This document shows, piece after piece, positions 1-7,243 of a stretch of DNA of 10,731 bases. The DNA lies in the NCBI GenBank assembly GCA_028696755.1, contig JAQVGK010000068.1, positions 1 to 10,731 of the forward strand. The letters run 5' to 3'. This stretch comes from Bacteroidales bacterium. Lineage in GTDB: Bacteria; Bacteroidota; Bacteroidia; Bacteroidales; ML635J-15. The position numbers and the translations under genes are program-made. Positions within the stretch are counted from its first letter, which is position 1, and the number at the start of each line of letters is the position of its first letter. The notes under the pieces were generated by a model. That model was not told the origin of the DNA. It made no database searches and worked only from the letters and a program-made list of their open reading frames with translations.

Positions 1-710
1 ATCAATTCGGCGGCAGTGTGTTGATGTACAGCCCAATGCAATTTATTTTGAATAGTAGCGAAGAACTCTTTTGCTTTATCGGTTTGCGCATCATAGTCGA
101 TGCTAAGGGTGAAAATATCTTTTACTTTTTGATAAAAAATACGTTCTGAACTTCGTATATCACGAATTCGTTCCTGTAATTCATCAAAATAGCGGATTTG
201 ACCTGCAGCTTTTAATCGTTCATCATCTAACGAAAAACCTTTGACAATGTATTCTTTCAGGCGTTGAGTCGCCCAGATTCGGAACTTTGTGGCAACGTGA
301 GATTTGATTCTATAACCGACAGATATAATAACATCAAGATTAAAAAAATCGATCTTACGGCTAACCTCGCGCTTACCTTCGAATCGAACTATTAAGAAAT
401 CCTTAATAGTTGCTTCGGGCTCTAGTTCGCCTTCATCAAAAATGTTCTTAATGTGCATATTAATATTTGGCACAGTAGTCTGGAATAGTTCTGCCATTGA
501 CTTTTGTGTTAGCCATACGGTTTCATTCTCCAAGCGTACTTCAATCTTTGTAACTCCGTCTTCGGACTGATAAAGGATTATTTCACCTTTGTTTTCAATA
601 TCATTCACAATTTTCGCATTTAATTTCGCATCATTAACGTTCAACTTCTGACTCAAAATCCTATCCAATAACAAGGAATTAAATAAGAAATTAATACTTA
701 TGTAAATCAT
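1..710 (-). CDS. rhuM: RhuM-family protein (Virulence_RhuM), 3' end beyond window
   Basis: An open minus-strand frame of 236 codons runs off the left edge; family members are usually about 330-350 residues, so roughly the C-terminal third is missing. Recognisable RhuM stretches are ENETVWLTQKSMAELF (helix-turn-helix-like N-terminal region), NIFDEGEL, LDVIISVGYRIKSHVATKFR, IWATQRLKEYIVKGF and, near the edge, HWAVHQHTAAELI. No signal peptide or convincing membrane segment is seen. The family is named after a Salmonella pathogenicity-island gene. Its biochemical role is not established, and it is often found in accessory regions; some homologues carry a C-terminal Fic/Doc-like part, which cannot be judged here. 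I chose the ATG at 710 because a good promoter (733-763) places transcription start about 17 bases upstream and AAAAGAGAA precedes the ATG. An in-frame GTG at 608, just before the first conserved residues (IENKGEIILYQ), is the alternative. Confidence 0.85.
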   Translation of the reverse strand, partial: MIYISINFLFNSLLLDRILSQKLNVNDAKLNAKIVNDIENKGEIILYQSEDGVTKIEVRLENETVWLTQKSMAELFQTTVPNINMHIKNIFDEGELEPEATIKDFLIVRFEGKREVSRKIDFFNLDVIISVGYRIKSHVATKFRIWATQRLKEYIVKGFSLDDERLKAAGQIRYFDELQERIRDIRSSERIFYQKVKDIFTLSIDYDAQTDKAKEFFATIQNKLHWAVHQHTAAEL

Positions 711-732
711 TTCTCTTTTCCACAACTTCCCC

Positions 733-763
733 CAAAACTAAAACAATTTTCACAATCATCAAA
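733..763 (-). promoter_or_regulatory. Bacteroidota-type promoter for the RhuM gene
   Basis: On the minus strand, TTTG (763-760) is followed after exactly 19 bases by TAGTTTTG (740-733). This fits the Bacteroidota consensus of TTTG, 19-21 bases, TAnnTTTG. Transcription would start near 726-728, shortly upstream of the ATG at 710. The -33 box lies inside the first unit of a tandem repeat, so a protein bound to that repeat could block or assist the polymerase (inference). Confidence 0.6.
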
Positions 764-793
764 GCACTTTTTACAATCATCAAAGCACTTTTT
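752..793. repeat. 21-bp tandem repeat, 2.3 copies
   Basis: The unit ACAATCATCAAAGCACTTTTT occurs at 752-772 and 773-793 without a mismatch, followed by a partial third unit (ACAATTT). Each unit carries CAAAG, which reads CTTTG on the minus strand; the TTTG of the promoter-proximal unit is the RhuM -33 box. The repeat could be a pair of operator sites spaced two helical turns apart, or simple slippage. Confidence 0.8.
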
Positions 794-878
794 ACAATTT
801 GAAAATTTTCTATAAAATTTTCTCGGCATAAAATCGGTGAACGAACAATTATTGGATGGCGGTATTAGCTAAATGGAT

Positions 879-886
879 TATTTTTG
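879..886 (+). promoter_or_regulatory. -7 box (TATTTTTG) for the membrane glycosyltransferase gene
   Basis: TATTTTTG matches TAnnTTTG and sits 17 bases before the ATG at 903. No good TTTG lies 19-21 bases upstream; the nearest TTG, at 852-854, is 24 bases away, so the match is only half of a promoter. It favours 903 over the in-frame ATG at 873, because transcription starting here would exclude the earlier codon. Confidence 0.45.
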
Positions 887-902
887 CAGAAAATTTTTGA
901 TA

Positions 903-2621
903 ATGAACAAGGACAATATTAAAATAATTATTCCCTCGGCGATTGTTGCAATTATAATCGCAGTAAGTTTTTCGATTTTGCAGTACCCTCAGAACGAAGG
1001 ATTTAATCCTACCGACGAGGGTGTGGTTTTGGCGCAATCGTGGCGAATTATCAATGGCGAAGTTCCCCACAAGGATTTTGTAAGCATTAGACCTGCTGCA
1101 AGTGGTTATTTGCATAGTATTGCTTTGATAATGCCGGGTGATGCTGTGGTAAATGCAAGATGGATTGTTATTTTTCAGTTCTTTACCATTGCTTTGGTGA
1201 TAACACTTACGCTTTATAAATTGCTGAGCAAACAGTATCAAAAATTCTCGATTGTTGTTTTTATTTCAATGCTGCTTTCGGTCTTTACTCTTAGTATCCT
1301 AAATTACAATTTGTATTCGTGGACAACAATAGATGCAGTATTTTGGTCGGTGCTTGCAATCCCGTTTATCTTTAACGATAAAAACAAATTTGCCCAAATC
1401 GCAGGATTAATATTCCTGTCGTTTGCCGCTTTATCGCGACAAACTTTTGCTCTAGTGGCAATTGCGGGGTTCTTGCATATAATTTTTCATAATCGTAAAA
1501 ACCTAGGCAAAACTGCACTAATCGCTGTGCTTGGAGCGATTCCATTTATTGCATATTTTATAATGCTGGCAGCAAATTCTGCTATCGGCGATTTTATTAG
1601 TCAGATGACAGGTAGAACAGAGTTTTTACAAACCGGGATTTTGCAATTTGGCAAAAAGTTCCTCACCGGATTATCAACACCTTTAAATATTCTCAGCTTA
1701 TTTGTAACGATTTTACTGTTTGCTAAGCGTAAAAGCGGATTGCGCGATTTGTTTACCGAAAAAGGCTATCATTCGGTATTTGCAGCAGTTTATGTAATTT
1801 TTGCTTTAGCTCATACGATAAAATACTTCTTTGCAAAATCGCAGGACATCACAACCTTACCATTTGAGTTATTCTTCTTGTTTGTATTTCTGGGCATTTT
1901 CCATTTTGTGATGAATCCCGAAAGTAAGAAACTTAGAATTATTACAGCTTTTATTGTATTGATTTCGTGGATTTCGGCGATTTCACTAGGCGATAATACT
2001 CCTGTTTTTGCAAGCGGAATTTTATTTGCAGGAATTCTAGGTCTGGCTGCAGATATTATTTTATCGAAAAAAGCTAAGCTAGATAAACTCTTTACTAATA
2101 AAATTATTCTGGCTGCAATTTCATTAATCATTGTCGTTTCTGGGTATTTAAGTCAACAAAAGTTTAATTATCGCGATAATTCATCAGATATGCTTACTGG
2201 AGGATTAAATTATGCATCTGAAGAATTTGGACAGATAAAAACTAATCCAGCGGTGATAGCTTATTACAGCGATTTAAAGGATATTTGCGACACATTACCA
2301 GATGCAATTAACAACACAATTGTTTTTCCTCATAATGCTATGTTTTATCCGGTGATAAAAAGTAAAAACCCGATGAGTATTGATTGGTTAATTCCGAATG
2401 AATATCCGGGAAATGAAGAAAGAGTAAAATCAGATCTGGAAAAGTTAAAGCTAAGAGAAGTCACATATTTTATTACTGATAAGGTTGATTTGAGGGTTAT
2501 CAACAAAAGAATTCAGCCCAGATTTTACAAGGAAGATATGATTTTTGGGTTTATTTTAACAAATTGTGAGAGGGTTAATTGTGAGTCGGATTTTGTTGAG
2601 GTTTGGAGGTTGAAAGATTGA
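903..2621 (+). CDS. Polytopic membrane protein, GT-C-type glycosyltransferase-like
   Basis: A 572-residue protein with one N-terminal helix (about 8-27), about ten to twelve further hydrophobic segments between 85 and 417, and a soluble tail of about 155 residues (418-572). The first outer loop carries PTDEGVVLAQSWRIINGEVPHKDF (38-59 region). The acidic pair D38-E39 followed by a G-x-x-P-x-x-D-F turn is the arrangement seen in ArnT/PMT-like GT-C enzymes, which transfer sugars from polyprenyl-phosphate donors on the outer face of the membrane. The tail has FPHNAMFYPVIKSKNPMSIDW, resembling the C-terminal region of such proteins. Donor and acceptor cannot be inferred. The frame is open from an ATG at 873 (MDYFCRKFLI...), but a -7 promoter box lies inside that extension, so 903 (MNKDNIKIII) is preferred. 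It is transcribed alone, divergent from the RhuM gene and convergent with the glpK operon. Membrane topology is clear; enzymatic class is inferred from limited motif similarity. Confidence 0.75.
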   Translation: MNKDNIKIIIPSAIVAIIIAVSFSILQYPQNEGFNPTDEGVVLAQSWRIINGEVPHKDFVSIRPAASGYLHSIALIMPGDAVVNARWIVIFQFFTIALVITLTLYKLLSKQYQKFSIVVFISMLLSVFTLSILNYNLYSWTTIDAVFWSVLAIPFIFNDKNKFAQIAGLIFLSFAALSRQTFALVAIAGFLHIIFHNRKNLGKTALIAVLGAIPFIAYFIMLAANSAIGDFISQMTGRTEFLQTGILQFGKKFLTGLSTPLNILSLFVTILLFAKRKSGLRDLFTEKGYHSVFAAVYVIFALAHTIKYFFAKSQDITTLPFELFFLFVFLGIFHFVMNPESKKLRIITAFIVLISWISAISLGDNTPVFASGILFAGILGLAADIILSKKAKLDKLFTNKIILAAISLIIVVSGYLSQQKFNYRDNSSDMLTGGLNYASEEFGQIKTNPAVIAYYSDLKDICDTLPDAINNTIVFPHNAMFYPVIKSKNPMSIDWLIPNEYPGNEERVKSDLEKLKLREVTYFITDKVDLRVINKRIQPRFYKEDMIFGFILTNCERVNCESDFVEVWRLKD

Positions 2622-2705
2622 AAAGAAATAACCTGTGCAATTCCAACTCTGCGTTAATTCTGTAGAATTTATGTCATTACAATTCCTCAACAAGAAACTT
2701 TTAGG

Positions 2706-2883
2706 CATAATGCGGGGATAACAGATAGAACTATGCAAATCGCATAGTGAACTTGTCGCTTACTACGTAAGCTCCAATTTTTATCAAACGCGAATTACAC
2801 GAATTACGCTAATTAAATTCGTGTAATTCGTGTAATTCGCGTTTGATAAAGTAACGAGTAACGACGCAGTCGTTGTGAGTTAC
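2706..2883. repeat. Dispersed palindromic repeat, copy A
   Basis: This stretch aligns with copy B at 6781-6983. In both copies CATAATGC is followed at identical spacing (41 bases) by GTGAACTTGTC, then by CTACG, GCTCCAA and a T-run, an A-A-C-G-C-G-A-A-T-T palindrome, and finally a CGnnGTC/TGAGTTA block. Inside it are two small hairpins: GCTTAC-tac-GTAAGC (2758-2772) and ACGAC-gca-GTCGT (2861-2873). It fills most of the 331-bp gap between two convergent genes. I see no gene in the gap, and nothing notable in 2622-2705. Confidence 0.7.
2780..2850. repeat. Near-perfect 71-bp palindrome
   Basis: Arms 2780-2814 and 2816-2850 are 35 bases each and differ at only two positions, with a single base between them. 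Each arm starts TTTATCAAACGCGAATTAC and contains short GAATTAC/CGAATTAC subrepeats. It could extrude as a cruciform or fold as RNA between the convergent genes. No U-run follows the stem on either strand, so it is not a classical intrinsic terminator. Confidence 0.9.
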
Positions 2884-2952
2884 AAAAAGTCTGCATACGT
2901 TGCGCTGGGTTAAACATAGTGTATTTTTTCTAAAACTCTTTCATTTATAGCC

Positions 2953-4437
2953 TTAAGCATTGATTTTTGAAATTGCATTAAGCCAACCAGTATAAAGTTC
3001 ATCGCTGGTTTTTGAAATCATTTTTGGATTAAAGACTTTACCAGCTTTGCGGATATTTGGAACATCATCTATCTTAACAAAACCAGTTGCTAGTGCAGCC
3101 AGAAAAGCAGCTCCGAGAGCGGTTGACTCAATAATTTCGGGGCGAACTACATTTACACCAAGAATGTCGGATTGAAACTGTAGCAAAAAGTTATTTGAGG
3201 TTGCTCCACCATCTACATTAAGACTATTGATTTTTATTCCCGAATCCTTCTCCATAGCCATAAGCACATCTTTAGTTTGATAAGCCATTGCTTCGAGAGC
3301 TGCTCGCACGATGTGTTTGTAAGTTGTTCCTCCAGTTATTCCTGAGATAACAGCGCGAGCATTCATATTCCAGTATGGAGCACCCAATCCGGCAAAAGCG
3401 GGAACGAAATAAACTCCATCTGAACTTTCGATTGACAGAGCAATTTCTTCGGTTTCGCCAGCAGTTTCAATAATTCTCATCTTATCGCGTAACCATTGAA
3501 CAGCAGCACCAGCGATAAAAACACTACCTTCGAGCGCATACGAAATTTTTCCATTAAGTCCCCATGCAATTGTTGTAACCAGACCCGAATTGCTTTTAAA
3601 AGGTTTTTCGCCGGTATTCATAAGCATAAAACAGCCAGTACCATAAGTATTTTTCACATTACCTGGAACAAAACAAGTTTGTCCAAACAATGCCGCTTGT
3701 TGATCGCCAGCAATACCGCAAATCTTAATATGGTCCGTTCCAAAAATACCCGAAACTGTATTTCCGTAAACCTTTGATGAATCGGTAACTTCTGGTAACA
3801 TTTGCATTGGGATTCCAAAAAAGTCGAGTATTTTTTTATCCCAGCACAATTCACGAATATTGTACAACATGGTACGTGAAGCATTAGAGTAATCGGTAAC
3901 ATGCAGCTTTCGGCCACTCAAATTCCACACAAGCCAAGTATCAACAGTTCCAAAAAGAAGCTCGCCTTTTAAGGCTTTTTCCTTTGCACCTTTTACGTTT
4001 TCGAGAATCCAATGTATTTTGGTTGCGGAAAAATAAGAATCGACTATTAGTCCCGAGGCATCGGTAATGTAATTTCCAAAATCCGAATTTCGAATATCGT
4101 TGCAAAAACTAGCAGTTCGTTTATCTTGCCAAATAATTGCATTATAAATTGGTTTGCCTGTCGATTTTTCCCAAACGATAGTCGTTTCGCGCTGATTCGT
4201 GATTCCAATTCCAGAAATTTCGGCAGCAGAAATACCTAATCGTGCTATAAGTTTTCGAGCCACGAAAAGCTGAGTTTCGCGAATTTCGGTTGCGTCCTGT
4301 TCAACCAAACCGGGTGCAGGAAATATTTGCGTAGTTTCGGCTTGTTCAATGCCAACTATTTCAAAATCCCGATTAAAGATGATTGCTCTGGAAGATGTTG
4401 TTCCTTGATCTAGAGCGAGAATATATTTCTTATTCAT
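2953..4437 (-). CDS. glpK: Glycerol kinase
   Basis: Full-length FGGY-family kinase (494 residues) that makes sn-glycerol-3-phosphate from glycerol and ATP in the cytoplasm. The N-terminal phosphate-binding motif DQGTTSSR is at 10-17, the glycerol-contacting NQRET at 81-85, Y135 is present, and the catalytic-base region GIAGDQQAALFGQ has D245. These numbers coincide with the E. coli enzyme. The second ATP-site motifs GTGCF (266-270) and DGGATSNNF (409-417), and the family ending ESTALGAAFLAALATG, are intact. The E. coli fructose-1,6-bisphosphate loop residue R236 aligns with H236, so that allosteric control may be absent (inference). The start overlaps the end of the upstream hydrolase gene by 8 bases, which suggests translational coupling and a joint role in using glycerol released from lipids. 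It is the last gene of the operon. Confidence 0.97.
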   Translation of the reverse strand: MNKKYILALDQGTTSSRAIIFNRDFEIVGIEQAETTQIFPAPGLVEQDATEIRETQLFVARKLIARLGISAAEISGIGITNQRETTIVWEKSTGKPIYNAIIWQDKRTASFCNDIRNSDFGNYITDASGLIVDSYFSATKIHWILENVKGAKEKALKGELLFGTVDTWLVWNLSGRKLHVTDYSNASRTMLYNIRELCWDKKILDFFGIPMQMLPEVTDSSKVYGNTVSGIFGTDHIKICGIAGDQQAALFGQTCFVPGNVKNTYGTGCFMLMNTGEKPFKSNSGLVTTIAWGLNGKISYALEGSVFIAGAAVQWLRDKMRIIETAGETEEIALSIESSDGVYFVPAFAGLGAPYWNMNARAVISGITGGTTYKHIVRAALEAMAYQTKDVLMAMEKDSGIKINSLNVDGGATSNNFLLQFQSDILGVNVVRPEIIESTALGAAFLAALATGFVKIDDVPNIRKAGKVFNPKMISKTSDELYTGWLNAISKINA

Positions 4438-5356
4438 TTACGATAAGTTTCTGGATCCAATTGTAAATATCCTGATAAACTTCCTTATTATTTATTTCGT
4501 TAAGGATTTCGTGTCTTGCCTCGGGATAAATCTTGCATTCTACTTTGCGCAGACCAACTTTGCGATAAAACTCTGCTGCCTGTTGAACACCTTTTGTAAA
4601 ATTCCCTACTGGGTCGCTTGCTCCAGATAGAAATAGGAATGGCAGCTCCTTAGCAATCTTTCGGGCGTTATTTACTTTATTATTGTAAAGCAGTCCATCG
4701 AAAAAGCTTCTATAAAACGAGCACGAAAAGACTCCTCCGCAATATGGATCGTTAATATAATCCTCAACAATTTTTTGATCACGGGTGAGCCATTGATAAG
4801 GAGTTTTGTATCCTTTATTAAAGCTTCCAAATGAAAGTTTATCGAGCAGTCGAGCAGGTTTAGAAACACCCCTAACAGTGCATTGAAAACATGCAATAAA
4901 TCTGGCGACATAAAGAAGCCATGAAGGATTAGTACCTGTTCCTGTTAGAATCACACCATTAATATCACAGCTATATTTTGTAATAAATGTACGTGCTAGA
5001 AAAGACCCCATGCTGTGCCCGAGGATAAAAATTGGGACTCCAGGATAAGCTTTTTCAGCAATATCGTTAAGAACCTTGAGGTCATCAACAATAGAGTGCC
5101 AAGTATCTTTTTTAGGCCAAACTCCGTACTGACCGGGTTTCATGCAATTTCTACCATGTCCGCGATGATCAGAAGCATACACAGCTGCGCCTTTTGAAAC
5201 GAGGAATTCGGCAAAATCGGTATATCGCTCGGAATGTTCGGCCATACCATGAAAGATTTGTACGACAAACTTTACATTGTTGTCGGCAGGCAAGAACTCG
5301 TTATAGAAAATAGTCTGACCGTCAGAAGCTCTGAGCCAATTTTCAATAATTTTCAT
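4430..5356 (-). CDS. Alpha/beta hydrolase, monoacylglycerol lipase / lysophospholipase-like
   Basis: A 308-residue serine hydrolase of the Hydrolase_4 type. The oxyanion region is HGMAEHSERY (36-45), then SDHRGHGRN (62-70) and the nucleophile elbow GHSMGS with S115. Acid and histidine are best placed at D248 (SGASDPVG) and H282 (EARHEILNE). The HGMAEHS and DHRGHG pair is characteristic of monoglyceride lipases and PldB-like lysophospholipases. No signal peptide is present, so it should act in the cytoplasm or on the inner membrane face. It lies 28 bases after the dehydrogenase and overlaps glpK by 8 bases. That context fits release of glycerol from monoacylglycerol or glycerophospholipid breakdown products, followed by phosphorylation. 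The exact substrate cannot be read from sequence. Confidence 0.88.
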   Translation of the reverse strand: MKIIENWLRASDGQTIFYNEFLPADNNVKFVVQIFHGMAEHSERYTDFAEFLVSKGAAVYASDHRGHGRNCMKPGQYGVWPKKDTWHSIVDDLKVLNDIAEKAYPGVPIFILGHSMGSFLARTFITKYSCDINGVILTGTGTNPSWLLYVARFIACFQCTVRGVSKPARLLDKLSFGSFNKGYKTPYQWLTRDQKIVEDYINDPYCGGVFSCSFYRSFFDGLLYNNKVNNARKIAKELPFLFLSGASDPVGNFTKGVQQAAEFYRKVGLRKVECKIYPEARHEILNEINNKEVYQDIYNWIQKLIVNE

Positions 5357-5384
5357 AATTCCCTTATCAATAACACTTGCAAAC

Positions 5385-6491
5385 TTAATAATTTATTCCG
5401 AATAATTGATAAAAATTTTCAAGTTTGTAGTCAACTGCAACTTTTTTCATTTCGTCCCACAATGCATCGTTAACCGGAACACCTTTTTGCGACCTTTCGA
5501 CAAATGCAATATGTTCTTTTTCACCAGCTGTGTAAATTCTATCATGTCCTGGCATTTTTTGCGAGTTGCGAAGTTCGCGCAGAATATCACCAGTAGTTTT
5601 TTTAAATTCGGGTAAATCTACAAACGCTTCGATATTTATTGCGATAAAGAAATGTCCGAGGCGATAAGGTACTTTTTTGCCATTTTCGAAGCCCAGAAGA
5701 GCTTTCATAAATCCTCCGCTTTGGAGTGCTGCCGAAAGAATTTCGACCACAGTAGCATATCCATAACCTTTATAACCGGCAGTCTCCTCTCCGACTCCAC
5801 CCAAAGGAGTTAAAGCAGCATCACCATTTATTAAGTCCTGTAAAACCTGAACAGAGTCGGTTTTTGAGTTTCCTTCTTTATCAATAGCCCAGCCTTTTGG
5901 TAAGTCTTTACCCATTTTGGCATAGAACTCAAATTTTCCACGCTGACTAACAGAGGTAGCACAATCGAGGAAAAATGGAAAATCTTCGTCGGTAGGCATA
6001 ACAAATGTAAGAGGATTTGTACCAAGCATATTTTCTACGCCAAAAGTTGGTGCAATCGAAGGTCGGGCATTTGTACCTGTTATTCCAATTAGGCCAGCAT
6101 TTGCTGCCATCAAACCATAATAACCTGCAATTCCGTAATGCGAGCTATTTCGAACTGCAACCATTCCCATTCCGTAAGTTTTTGCTTTATCGATACACAT
6201 TTGCATCGCTTGTTTTGATACAACATGCCCCATTCCATTATTAGCATCAAGAGCGGCGGTCGTAAAAGTTTCACGAATTACATCAACATTAGTAACAGGA
6301 TTTAAAATTCCATCTTTAATTCTGTCGAGGTAAATTGGTTTTAGCCTATTTATACCATGAGAATCAATTCCAAGTTTATCGGCTTCGAGAAGAACATCAG
6401 AAATAATTACAGCATCGTTTGCTGGCACTCCTGCTGCGATAAGCGCATCGATCGAGAAACTATGTAAAGTATCAAAATTGAGATAATGCAT
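5385..6491 (-). CDS. Malate/L-lactate dehydrogenase family (Ldh_2) oxidoreductase
   Basis: A 368-residue protein of the non-Rossmann Ldh_2 family of NAD(P)-dependent 2-hydroxyacid dehydrogenases (malate, L-lactate, ureidoglycolate, sulfolactate and related substrates). Family marks are EADKLGIDSHGINRL (36-50, with the catalytic-type H45 and R49), RNSSHYGIAGYY (114-125, H118), GTNP (157-160), DCATSVSQRGK (176-186) and GYKGYG (239-244). Length is normal and no key motif is missing. It is the first gene of a three-gene unit with the hydrolase and glpK, preceded by a -7 promoter box at 6506-6513. The context does not settle the substrate. Malate and lactate are the default guesses; an oxidoreductase acting on a glycerol-derived hydroxyacid is possible but unsupported. 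Confidence 0.92.
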   Translation of the reverse strand: MHYLNFDTLHSFSIDALIAAGVPANDAVIISDVLLEADKLGIDSHGINRLKPIYLDRIKDGILNPVTNVDVIRETFTTAALDANNGMGHVVSKQAMQMCIDKAKTYGMGMVAVRNSSHYGIAGYYGLMAANAGLIGITGTNARPSIAPTFGVENMLGTNPLTFVMPTDEDFPFFLDCATSVSQRGKFEFYAKMGKDLPKGWAIDKEGNSKTDSVQVLQDLINGDAALTPLGGVGEETAGYKGYGYATVVEILSAALQSGGFMKALLGFENGKKVPYRLGHFFIAINIEAFVDLPEFKKTTGDILRELRNSQKMPGHDRIYTAGEKEHIAFVERSQKGVPVNDALWDEMKKVAVDYKLENFYQLFGINY

Positions 6492-6505
6492 AATATTGTT
6501 TTTTG

Positions 6506-6513
6506 CAAAGTTA
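6506..6513 (-). promoter_or_regulatory. -7 box (TAACTTTG) for the dehydrogenase-hydrolase-glpK operon
   Basis: On the minus strand TAACTTTG matches TAnnTTTG exactly and lies 14 bases before the ATG at 6491, implying a very short leader. No TTTG is found 19-21 bases further upstream, so the -33 part is weak or absent. Confidence 0.5.
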
Positions 6514-6572
6514 ATAAAAATGAGGGGGAATTGTAGGAGCTAATTTAAAACTATATACTTTTTTGGCATGTA

Positions 6573-6667
6573 GTGCGTTTCGACTGCGTTCAACGGAATT
6601 GGGGCATGGAGCAGCAAGAGCAGAGATTTTGTAGTACTTGCGTGCGTTGCACTGAATCGAAGTGACC
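6573..6667. repeat. Imperfect inverted repeat, about 95 bp
   Basis: The stretch 6573-6596 (GTGCGTTTCGACTGCGTTCAACGG), read on the minus strand, begins CGTTGAACGCAGTCGAA. It resembles 6645-6667, which begins CGTTGCACTGAATCGAA, sharing CGTTG, AC and TCGAA in register. A small GC hairpin, ACCCC-TGC-GGGGT (6665-6677), adjoins it. This looks like a short degenerate repetitive element; no protein is encoded. Confidence 0.35.
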
Positions 6668-6780
6668 CCTGCGGGGTTCTGCTTTTTAGAATTTTTCACT
6701 ATAATATTTTCAGCACAAATGATATTCTGTTTACGATGTAAGCGCCATGACATTTCGTATCCCGACCACAGATTTTGTAT

Positions 6781-6983
6781 CATAATGCAAAGAAGGCAGG
6801 TCAAAACAATCAAGACGCAATGTGAACTTGTCACTCGCTACGCTCGCTCCAAGTTTTTTTAACGCGAATTTCACGAATTTCACGAATTATAAGTTTAAAA
6901 AATCAACAGAATTGATTTTTTAAACATTCGGGATAATTCGCCAATTCGCGTTAAGTTTTAATAAGGCGTCAGCAATGAGTTAT
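6781..6983. repeat. Dispersed palindromic repeat, copy B
   Basis: This is the counterpart of 2706-2883. It has the same CATAATGC-to-GTGAACTTGTC spacing, CTACG/GCTCCAA/T-run block, an AACGCGAATT palindrome and a closing TGAGTTAT. It is about 25 bases longer because the palindrome holds an extra A/T-rich hairpin. It sits in the non-coding gap between the operon and glyA. No gene is seen in 6514-6780 apart from the inverted repeat listed separately. Confidence 0.7.
6859..6954. repeat. Composite palindrome of copy B
   Basis: Outer arms TTAACGCGAATT (6859-6870) and AATTCGCGTTAA (6943-6954) enclose an inner perfect 14-bp stem, GTTTAAAAAATCAA (6893-6906) with TTGATTTTTTAAAC (6912-6925), and a 5-base loop. 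The left arm carries direct GAATTTCAC subrepeats that match copy A's GAATTACAC in layout but not in exact sequence. Confidence 0.85.
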
Positions 6984-7193
6984 TAAGCAAGCATAGCTTT
7001 TAAATGCGACTTCATTATGTTTACATTTGCATTATATAGTATACTATCAATCACCTTGTTGCGCAATTACCTTCGGTGAGAGCTAAAGCCGTTCTGTAAT
7101 TAGTAGTTCATGCAATTTATAAAAGTTTTTTCTTGCCAAGTAAAATATTACATAATTCATTTAAAAACATGTTCAACAAAATGGATTTTAATG
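6984..7193. other. Non-coding stretch, nothing recognised
   Basis: There is no credible reading frame, tRNA, riboswitch or terminator. Only short inverted words are visible (for example TCACC/GGTGA around 7050-7079). It belongs to the 5' region of glyA. Confidence 0.5.
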
Positions 7194-7225
7194 TTTTTTA
7201 GTTGAATATAATTATTGTATTTTTA
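7194..7225 (+). promoter_or_regulatory. Weak candidate promoter for glyA
   Basis: A T-run (7194-7199) lies 18 bases before TATTTTTA (7218-7225), a near match to TAnnTTTG in which the final G is A. Transcription from here would give a leader of about a dozen bases before the ATG at 7244. Confidence 0.25.
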
Positions 7226-7243
7226 CAAAAAAAAATATTTAAT

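Noticed and set aside
752..800. CRISPR array
   Set aside because: The units are directly adjacent with no spacers between them, there are only about 2.3 copies, and no cas gene is present.
2780..2850. Intrinsic terminator for the convergent genes
   Set aside because: The stem is much longer than usual and no T-run follows it on either strand. It is better explained as part of a dispersed repeat, though it might still slow polymerase.
6511..6862. Overlapping open frames of 66 and 107 codons upstream of the dehydrogenase operon
   Set aside because: They lie on opposite strands over repeat DNA, have odd composition and no recognisable domain, and overlap the operon promoter and repeat elements.
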